This document shows, piece after piece, positions 1 to 5,791 of a stretch of 12,785 bases of DNA (position 1 is the stretch's first letter; each line of letters starts with the position of its first letter). The notes under the pieces were generated by a model, which saw only the letters and a list, made by a program, of their open reading frames with translations, did not search any database and was not told the origin of the DNA. Location of the stretch: contig CALIMD010000367.1 in the NCBI GenBank assembly GCA_938028645.1, positions 1 to 12,785 on the forward strand, given 5' to 3'. Both the position numbers and the translations under genes were made by a program. The DNA is from an uncultured Alphaproteobacteria bacterium. GTDB taxonomy: Bacteria; Pseudomonadota; Alphaproteobacteria; Thalassobaculales; Thalassobaculaceae.

Positions 1-48
1 CCAATCGACAGTGAAATTATTATTTTTTGATAGTCTAGCACGTCTAAT

Positions 49-77
49 TTGTTGTATACACATCGAAGCTTTATATC
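49..77 (+). promoter_or_regulatory. Candidate promoter with embedded TGTATACA palindrome
   Basis: A weak sigma-70-like pair is visible: TTGTTG at 49-54 and TATATC at 72-77, with 17 bases between them, about 65 bases before the flavin reductase start at 144. The perfect 8-base palindrome TGTATACA (53-60) lies at the -35/spacer junction, where a bound repressor would block polymerase. TTGTATAC-type palindromes are typical operators of FadR-subfamily GntR regulators; that link is inferred from the motif alone, and no GntR gene is in the window. Both hexamers are poor matches, so the promoter call is weak. Confidence 0.3.
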
Positions 78-143
78 CTACAGATTTTGCTAAAAAACGA
101 TAGTAGAACTCTTTCTATTTCTTATCGGCAAGGGAGTGTTGCC

Positions 144-809
144 ATGTATTATGATTGTATTGAAAATAAACACGGCCTAAAGCATGACCCTTTCAAGGCA
201 CTGATCGCCCCACGTCCAATCGGTTGGATAGCTACTATTTCAGGAGACAACACACTCAATCTGGCGCCTTACAGTTTTTTCAACGCTGTCGCAGCCAATC
301 CTAATTATGTCATGTTCTCATCAGTGGAGCGAAAAGATAGTTTGCGCAATATCGAGCAAAACGGAGAATTTACGTGCTCTCTGTCAACTTGGGACACACG
401 AGATGGAATGAATGTTAGCTCTGCTCCTGTCGATTACCTTGCCGATGAATTTGCTTTAGCCAATCTAGAAACAGCACCATCTCAATTTGTGGCTCCTCCA
501 AGGGTCGCGAGAGCCCCGGCCGCTTTAGAATGCAAGCATTGGAAGACAATAAACTTGCCCGACGTCGCCCCAGGTAGCGACGATGGCCATTTTATGATTA
601 TTGGACAGGTCGTTGGAATCTATATTGATGATAAGTTTATCCAAGACGGTATTGTGAACACCGCTGAAATGCGACCATTAGCACGTATGGGCTATATGGA
701 TTATGGCGTTATCACGCCGGAAACGACTTTTGTGATGCATCGGCCAACAGTTAAGGATGATGGAAACGTTGAAGCTGCAAAAGGTGAGTGGGACGGGGTA
801 TATCGTTGA
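144..809 (+). CDS. Flavin reductase family protein (FMN-binding split barrel)
   Basis: This 221-residue protein belongs to the DIM6/NTAB (COG1853) flavin reductase-like family, cytoplasmic FMN-binding split-barrel proteins; some reduce flavin for two-component monooxygenases, but many have no known role. Family marks in order: APRPIGWIATIS (22-33), LNLAPYSFFNAVAANP (38-53), the KDSLRNI..GEFTCSL segment (64-80), the barrel strand HFMIIGQVVGIYIDD (149-163) and PLARMGYMDY near the end (178-187). Length is usual for the family. An upstream ATG at 87 would add 19 residues, but the ATG at 144 has AAGGGAG (130-136) 7 bases before it and begins where family members begin. No signal peptide. It faces the minus-strand catabolic genes convergently, and no oxygenase component that it might serve is in the window. 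Family call is firm; biochemical role is open. Confidence 0.9.
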   Translation: MYYDCIENKHGLKHDPFKALIAPRPIGWIATISGDNTLNLAPYSFFNAVAANPNYVMFSSVERKDSLRNIEQNGEFTCSLSTWDTRDGMNVSSAPVDYLADEFALANLETAPSQFVAPPRVARAPAALECKHWKTINLPDVAPGSDDGHFMIIGQVVGIYIDDKFIQDGIVNTAEMRPLARMGYMDYGVITPETTFVMHRPTVKDDGNVEAAKGEWDGVYR

Positions 810-856
810 ACTATCGTACTGACTGCAGCAGTGGAAAAATTCAACAAATTGATACT

Positions 857-1720
857 TCAACTTTGAAGGCTATTAAAACTTTTAAGTAATATGTCATTCA
901 CTTTTTCCGAAGACTCGAATTGGACCCAATGTCCAGAGTTTGGAATGACATGGAATTGAGCATTTGGATGCAATGAGTAAACATGCTCCCGTATACCTTT
1001 TAAATTTGGATTTAGAGTAGTATCCTCGGCTCCAAAAATACAACTTAAGGCGCAAGGTAGCTCATTCAAACTGTCTGCTAATACTGAAGTGCGGGCGATT
1101 CCTCTAGACCTTAAGCGAGCTTTCGACATGTTGTTTATATGGATTGTCAACGCTAAATCATCGATGGCTTCTGGCTTGTATAACATCAAGTTTTGAAGGT
1201 TATGTTTATAAAGGGGTACAGCCTCTCTAAGGGGGATTCCCTGCGGCACTTCAACTAAATCATTTGCAGGCCCAGTCCCCGTAAGACCCAAGACAGGTGA
1301 TCCAACTAGCGTTAGGCTGCGGATACGTCGCGCCTGAGCATGCGAAAGTAATCCTGACAAGACACCGCCAAAAGAGAAGGAAATGAGGTCGAAGGGCTCA
1401 TCATTGGGCAAAATAGTATCGAGCCCAAGTGAGATAATCTCGACTAAACTTTCTGCATCATAGGGTTTTGGTGGATCAGCGGAGTCACCACATCCTGGAA
1501 GATCTACTGCGTATATTTGAAAGTCGTCTTCTAAGGCCGGGATCGTCCTTGTCCAGTGATTCCATGCGCCGGAGCCACCATGTAGTAATATCAAAGGGCA
1601 TTTATTTAACTTTTTCTCACCCCATTCTCGCCAGATTAAATTACCCTGGCCACAGGGTGAATGATGCTCTTTACATCTCGACAGTAATGTATCGAGGATC
1701 GTTTGGGGATCAATATTCAT
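857..1720 (-). CDS. Alpha/beta-fold hydrolase
   Basis: A 287-residue soluble alpha/beta hydrolase without signal peptide. Visible marks: the oxyanion-hole loop LLHGGSGAWNHW (45-56), the strand and loop AVDLPGCGDSADPP (71-84), the nucleophile elbow SFSFGG with likely catalytic Ser116, the acid in FGAEDT (229-234, probably Asp233) and the catalytic His264 in NSGHWVQFE. Size and layout fit C-C bond, ester or amide hydrolases of catabolic pathways, such as ring-cleavage-product hydrolases. The elbow has Ser where most members have Gly (S-F-S-F-G instead of G-x-S-x-G), a tolerated variant. The start at 1720 has only a weak ribosome site (AGGT about 11 bases upstream). It lies 191 bases downstream of the decarboxylase-like gene on the same strand, so co-transcription is possible but unproven. 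Substrate cannot be told from sequence. Confidence 0.88.
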   Translation of the reverse strand: MNIDPQTILDTLLSRCKEHHSPCGQGNLIWREWGEKKLNKCPLILLHGGSGAWNHWTRTIPALEDDFQIYAVDLPGCGDSADPPKPYDAESLVEIISLGLDTILPNDEPFDLISFSFGGVLSGLLSHAQARRIRSLTLVGSPVLGLTGTGPANDLVEVPQGIPLREAVPLYKHNLQNLMLYKPEAIDDLALTIHINNMSKARLRSRGIARTSVLADSLNELPCALSCIFGAEDTTLNPNLKGIREHVYSLHPNAQFHVIPNSGHWVQFESSEKVNDILLKSFNSLQS

Positions 1721-1742
1721 AATCTACAGGACCTAGGATGAA

Positions 1743-1779
1743 AGAAGAAATTCGGCATCCAAAGAATGCCTAATCTTCT
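1743..1779 (-). terminator. Two-part hairpin between decarboxylase-like gene and hydrolase
   Basis: An outer stem AGAAGA/TCTTCT (1743-1748 with 1774-1779) encloses an inner stem GGCAT/ATGCC (1754-1758 with 1766-1770) with a 7-base loop; unequal bulges separate the stems. In minus-strand sense the distal arm is T-rich, so it could act as a weak terminator or attenuator after the upstream gene, whose stop is about 130 bases before it. Equally it could be a leader hairpin of the hydrolase, whose start is 23 bases further on. The pairing is seen directly; the role is a guess. Confidence 0.35.
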
Positions 1780-1911
1780 ATCTGAGAAAAAATTACACGG
1801 TTTATTAAAAGATCATAAAAATCACTTTCTATTTCGGCGTCAACGTAATTTTTAAAATAGACAGTTAAGATAAAAGACAGATCATTTTTCTAATCAACAT
1901 TAACTAAAATA

Positions 1912-2892
1912 TCAATTCGTTTTGGGATGAAAAAGTTCCATTGGTGACATTAACCTTGAGGTGAGGTGCTGCGAGTAACAATACCTGCAAAATGCCTCAA
2001 GATCGGCACGATTATTATGCAGGCCGTAGGTCCAATAATCGGCCCCCATAATAGAGACAGCATATTCATAAGCTTCTGAATACCATGGAGACATTTCACG
2101 ATTTGCCGAACTTTGTGCAACCTCTTTTACACGCTCCATCGCAATCTTACGGGCATCTAAAAATAATTTATATACATCGTTAGGAAGTGATGGATATTTT
2201 TGAATTGTTGTCTTTTTAATACCAACGATGTGCATTGGAGGGAATATTTTGGTTCGCTTAAAATATTCTCGCTCTACTGGACCTGCTGGGTCAATTAATC
2301 GTATTACCCGCGCATCCCCATCTGAGAATGATTGCGGTGGCGCAGGCGAAATTATTGCATCTAATTTTCCATCCAGAATTGCTTCATTTAAACTGAAAGA
2401 AGGTTCTAACTCCTCGAGCTCAATGTGGCTTGGGACATCAAGAGTTATACGTTCTGTTCGGCCCGGCTCGTTTAAGCCACCTGTTCGATACTTCAACTTG
2501 TCAGTATCAATTCCATATTCATCCGACAAGATCCCTCTAACCCAAACTGCCAATGTCATTGCGTACTCAGGAACGCCCACCACGCGTCCTTCTAAATCTT
2601 GTGGAGATGTAATCCCAGATGCTTTTCTTACATAGATAGCCCCATGCCGAAAAGCGCGTGACAGAAAAATAGGTAAACCGATGTAGGGACATTCATCACG
2701 TGAAAGCTGAATAACGTAACTTGCAAACGAGAGCTCCGTGATATCAAAAGGTGCCTCTGTTACAGCAAGTGGAAAAAGTACACCTGGCGATTCAATATGA
2801 CAATTCAATTTGAAGTTGTTTAAAGTTACGCTGCCATCCAAGACAGGCATTGCACGATCGTAATCCCAACACGCCAATGTCAACTCGTTCAA
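1912..2892 (-). CDS. 4,5-dihydroxyphthalate decarboxylase-like protein (Pht5 family)
   Basis: This 326-residue protein matches the family annotated either as 4,5-dihydroxyphthalate decarboxylase (Pht5) or as ABC substrate-binding protein. Shared landmarks: N-terminal LTLACWDYDRAMPVLDG (4-20), FDITELSFASYV (49-60), PIFLSRAFRHGAIYV (74-88), LEGRVVGVPEY..AVWVRGIL (100-122), the FKRTKIFPPMHIV segment (211-223) and the C-terminal YWTYGLHNNR..FCRYCYSQ (286-308), ending in LMSPMELFHP. It has the two-lobe type II periplasmic-binding-protein pattern but no signal peptide or lipobox, which argues for a cytoplasmic enzyme, not a transport receptor. The start is TTG at 2890-2892, chosen because a perfect AGGAGG lies 6 bases before it. 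In context it probably removes a carboxylate from an aromatic or heteroaromatic intermediate. Family call is firm; the exact substrate, including phthalate, is not established. Confidence 0.82.
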   Translation of the reverse strand: MNELTLACWDYDRAMPVLDGSVTLNNFKLNCHIESPGVLFPLAVTEAPFDITELSFASYVIQLSRDECPYIGLPIFLSRAFRHGAIYVRKASGITSPQDLEGRVVGVPEYAMTLAVWVRGILSDEYGIDTDKLKYRTGGLNEPGRTERITLDVPSHIELEELEPSFSLNEAILDGKLDAIISPAPPQSFSDGDARVIRLIDPAGPVEREYFKRTKIFPPMHIVGIKKTTIQKYPSLPNDVYKLFLDARKIAMERVKEVAQSSANREMSPWYSEAYEYAVSIMGADYWTYGLHNNRADLEAFCRYCYSQHLTSRLMSPMELFHPKTN

Positions 2893-2898
2893 AACAAA

Positions 2899-2904
2899 CC
2901 TCCT
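2899..2904 (-). promoter_or_regulatory. Consensus ribosome binding site for a TTG start
   Basis: Minus-strand AGGAGG, the full anti-16S match, sits 6 bases before the TTG at 2892-2890. No ATG or GTG in this frame is better placed; the next possible TTG (codon 4) would be 15 bases away. The site therefore fixes the start of the decarboxylase-like gene. It is the strongest ribosome site in the window, pairing a strong site with a weak start codon. Confidence 0.8.
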
Positions 2905-3318
2905 GCGATTTGAAAGAAAATATCCGTCTTGTTCATTACTACACCACTTTGTGTTTTGTTCGAGTTTTTTATGAAAGCGTTGAAATCAACTTTTTAATCT
3001 AGGCTGAAGCGCCAATTCTTTGAATTTGTTTCCCCCAGTTTTGTAAATCCTAAAGTATGATAAGTATCAACGGCAGATTAATTACTCATTTGAAAAGACG
3101 ATATTATTTTTACAACTAGAACAAATGATAAAAAATTTTCTAAAGCACGTTGCCTGCAACTAAAAAATAATCTCAGAGATTTGAGCCATGTTTCTGGTTT
3201 AAGACTGACCGAATGGGATAGTGATTAACATTTAACGTCATCACAGCTTTAGATCGATACAATATGAAACATTGTCTATATCGTATTCGACCCAAAACTG
3301 TATTTAACCTGCCCATAA
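2905..3318. other. AT-rich intergenic region with two inverted repeats
   Basis: No convincing coding sequence or RNA gene is seen here between the Mo hydroxylase and the decarboxylase-like gene. The stretch is poor in GC and probably carries the decarboxylase-like gene's minus-strand promoter, though I could not pick a clear -35/-10 pair. Two structures stand out. One is the perfect palindrome GTTGAAATCAAC at 2979-2990, about 90 bases upstream of the TTG start. The other is an interrupted repeat in which CGATACAAT (3255-3263) faces ATTGTCTATATCG (3271-3283), matching except for a 4-base bulge. Confidence 0.5.
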
Positions 3319-3335
3319 AAGTATCTATGATACTT
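3319..3335 (-). terminator. Hairpin just downstream of the Mo hydroxylase gene
   Basis: AAGTATC (3319-3325) and GATACTT (3329-3335) form a perfect 7-base-pair stem with a 3-base loop, 13 bases beyond the stop of the Mo hydroxylase gene. In minus-strand sense the stem is followed by a run of four T (counting the end of the stem) and preceded by several A. The stem is AT-rich and the T tract short, so it would be a weak intrinsic terminator; it might instead stabilise the transcript's 3' end. Confidence 0.4.
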
Positions 3336-3348
3336 GATTTTTCCAGTG

Positions 3349-5598
3349 CTATTCGCCTAAAGCCTTTAAAACTTTAGGGGGGGACATCGGCAACTCGTAT
3401 AAGCGTTTGCCACTAGCGTCAGCAATAGCATTTGCAATCGCAGCCAAGGGTGGCACCAGCGGAATTTCCCCAACACCTTTAACACCATATGGATGATCGG
3501 GATTTGGAATTTCCACAATCACCGCATCGATCGACGGCAGATCAGACGCAACCGGCATACGATAATCTAGGAAGCCAGCATTATCTAAACGTCCATTTTT
3601 ATTATAAATGAATTCTTCATTCAACGCCCAGCCTATTCCTTGAACAACACCACCTTGAATTTGGCCCTCCACATACGATGGATGAATGGCTCGTCCAACA
3701 TCCTGGCTAGCGGTATAGCGAAGAATTTTGACCTGTCCAGTTTCTCTATCGATCTCAACGTCAACCATGTGAGCGCCTACTACTCCCATGTGGCCAGTGG
3801 TAGTCTTCGACACAGCTGCCATTATTGGACCACCAGTCGCTACCGCTTTCGCTGCTAGTTCAGGCAAGGTCAGTGGTTCGAATTCACCTGCATTCGGACT
3901 AGCCGGGTGTGCCGCACCATCTCGCCATTCGACTGCGTCCGCATCAATACCCCAAATACCTGCTGCCCGAGCTTTCAGGATATTAATAACCTGATCCGTG
4001 GCCTCATTTACCACAATACCAGCAGCAAAAGTAACCCTACTGCCTCCTGTTACAGCACTAATACCAACGGTATTAGTATCACCTATCTGAGCTTTAACAT
4101 TTCGATAATCTATCCCCAGCTTCTCTGCTACAATATTTACCATTGAAGCTCGACTACCACCAATGTCAGGATGCCCAGTAATTATTACTGCAGAGCCATC
4201 CTCATTAATATATAATTGGGAACTTGACTCTCCACCGGCGTTACCCCAATAACCAATTGCAATACCACGCCCTTGATTGGGTCCCAATTCAATTTTGGCA
4301 TTTGGATGATTACGCACAGAATCTATGCATTCTTGAATACCAGCTTCACCAATCTTCGCGCCATAAATAGTGGGTTTGTCTGCGGATAAAGCATTTCGCA
4401 AACGTAGTTCCCAAGGGTCAATATTGAGTTTTTCAGCTATTTCATCAAGAATACTCTCGAATACATAGTTCCCTTGAGGAGCTCCCGGAGCCCTGTAGGC
4501 TGCAACATTAGGACGATTGGAGACAATATCCAAACCTTTAACATCCGCATTGGGTATATCGTAGCAAGAGAAAGAAAAATGACAAGCTCGGCCTACTGGC
4601 GAACCTGGATAACATCCTGCCTGAAAGTTGTAAGCACCTTCAACAGCAGTCAACTTACCGTCCTTGGTTACTCCTACCTTAAGATGAGCGGACATCCCCG
4701 CCCCTGCTCCAGTACTGTGGAATACGTCTTCTCGGGTAAGTTGCATTTTGACAGGCCTACCACATTTTCTGGAGAGCACCATCGCGACTGGTTCAAGATA
4801 GATTATTGTCTTGCCCCCGAACCCTCCGCCAATTTCTCCAGGAATAGCTTTGATGTCCCCTGTAGCCATCCCGGTTATTATAGCGGTTAGATCCCTAACC
4901 ATAAACTGTCCTTGAGTACTGCTCCAAATTACAGATTGAGAATCTGGCTTGTAACTAACCAGGCAAGCTTGAGGTTCTATGTACCCCTGATGCACAGCGG
5001 CGGACTTAAATTCACGTTCTAAAACCAAATCTGCCTCATCAAATCCTTTCTTAACGTCGCCAGTTTGGACCGTCATAACGTTTGAAATATTGGTAGCTCC
5101 ATCAATTCCTGCTGTTTCCAGCCAATCATGCAAAACCGGCGCACCTGGCGCCATCGCTTCATCTACATCAATGACATGCGGCAGGATCTCATAATCAACT
5201 TCAATTAGCTCAAGCGCAGCCGTTGCAATACTTTGAGAAGTAGCCGCAACCGCAGCAATAGGATGGCCTGTGTAAAGAATTTTTTCCCGGGCCATGCATC
5301 CTCGAGCAATCCATCGAATGTCGTTTGGCCCTTGTGGCAATGGCACGTCCAAAGGCAACAAAGGAAAGTCCTCACCAGTCATCACCGAGAGCACACCATT
5401 AAGTTTTTCAGCCTTAGAAGTATCTATTTTCTTAATCAGCGCATGAGCGTGAGGGCTTCTCAACACCTTACCCCAGACCATGCCAGCCATAGTGAAATCG
5501 GCAGAGTATTGTGCCGAACCTGTCACCTTTTCTATGCCGTCAGGCCGCGGAGTACGCTGACCAATCCAATTATTTTTTTCGAGCGCTATATGGTTCAT
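3349..5598 (-). CDS. Xanthine dehydrogenase-family molybdopterin-binding (large) subunit
   Basis: A 749-residue catalytic subunit of a molybdenum hydroxylase (CoxL/XdhB type), which adds water-derived oxygen to a C-H next to a ring nitrogen or to an aldehyde. The N-terminal a/b-hammerhead domain spans roughly 15-130 (TGSAQYSADF, VLRSPHAHA), then come the cofactor domains with GEIGGGFGGK (254-263), AYRAPGAPQG (367-376) and GVKGVGE (705-711), where Glu711 is the expected catalytic base. AYRAPGAP instead of the AYRCSFR loop excludes true CO dehydrogenase. The loop that usually reads GQG is GGSRAS (480-485). I start at ATG 5598 because GAGGGA lies 7 bases upstream; an ATG at 5688 would add 30 unmatched residues and lacks a ribosome site. 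No FeS or FAD subunit gene is in the window. Substrate unknown; an N-heteroaromatic acid is a guess from context. Confidence 0.9.
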   Translation of the reverse strand: MNHIALEKNNWIGQRTPRPDGIEKVTGSAQYSADFTMAGMVWGKVLRSPHAHALIKKIDTSKAEKLNGVLSVMTGEDFPLLPLDVPLPQGPNDIRWIARGCMAREKILYTGHPIAAVAATSQSIATAALELIEVDYEILPHVIDVDEAMAPGAPVLHDWLETAGIDGATNISNVMTVQTGDVKKGFDEADLVLEREFKSAAVHQGYIEPQACLVSYKPDSQSVIWSSTQGQFMVRDLTAIITGMATGDIKAIPGEIGGGFGGKTIIYLEPVAMVLSRKCGRPVKMQLTREDVFHSTGAGAGMSAHLKVGVTKDGKLTAVEGAYNFQAGCYPGSPVGRACHFSFSCYDIPNADVKGLDIVSNRPNVAAYRAPGAPQGNYVFESILDEIAEKLNIDPWELRLRNALSADKPTIYGAKIGEAGIQECIDSVRNHPNAKIELGPNQGRGIAIGYWGNAGGESSSQLYINEDGSAVIITGHPDIGGSRASMVNIVAEKLGIDYRNVKAQIGDTNTVGISAVTGGSRVTFAAGIVVNEATDQVINILKARAAGIWGIDADAVEWRDGAAHPASPNAGEFEPLTLPELAAKAVATGGPIMAAVSKTTTGHMGVVGAHMVDVEIDRETGQVKILRYTASQDVGRAIHPSYVEGQIQGGVVQGIGWALNEEFIYNKNGRLDNAGFLDYRMPVASDLPSIDAVIVEIPNPDHPYGVKGVGEIPLVPPLAAIANAIADASGKRLYELPMSPPKVLKALGE

Positions 5599-5640
5599 TT
5601 TATATTCCCTCAACAAAGGTCCCTGATATGACGTTAATGA

Positions 5641-5653
5641 CCAGTTGAACTGG
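5641..5653. promoter_or_regulatory. Perfect palindrome CCAGTTGAACTGG, candidate operator
   Basis: Two 6-base arms, CCAGTT and AACTGG, flank one central base. The element lies 43 bases upstream of the Mo hydroxylase start, in the 193-base gap after hyuB. On the minus strand a poor promoter-like pair (TTGGCG, 17 bases, TAGACA) lies just upstream, which would put the palindrome near the transcription start. The symmetry is seen directly; binding of a repressor is inferred, and no regulator gene is nearby. Confidence 0.35.
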
Positions 5654-5791
5654 CACCAGCTTATCTGATTGTCTAGTTTTGTTTCCATTTGTCGCCAAGA
5701 AAAGCAACTATCCTATAAGTTTAGGTGAGATTGTTATCTAAATCAATGGCTGTGCTTTGTTTATTAATTCAAAAATATTACAAATAGGAAA

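Noticed and set aside
87..143. N-terminal extension of the flavin reductase to an ATG at 87
   Set aside because: The ATG at 144 has AAGGGAG 7 bases upstream and starts where family proteins start.
814..835. ACTGCAGCAGT hairpin as a terminator after the flavin reductase
   Set aside because: The stem is only about 4 base pairs with a 3-base loop and is not followed by a T run on the plus strand.
3377..3383. Seven-G run near the 3' end of the Mo hydroxylase gene as a phase-variable tract
   Set aside because: It codes an ordinary SPP stretch in the conserved C-terminus, the reading frame is intact, and seven bases is short for phase variation.
4474..4890. Plus-strand reading frame of 138 codons inside the Mo hydroxylase gene
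   Set aside because: It is antisense to the region coding the GGGFGG and AYRAPGAP motifs; the product resembles no family.
5599..5688. N-terminal extension of the Mo hydroxylase to an ATG at 5688
   Set aside because: The extra 30 residues match no family N-terminus, have no ribosome site and would cover the palindrome at 5641-5653; the ATG at 5598 has GAGGGA at good spacing.
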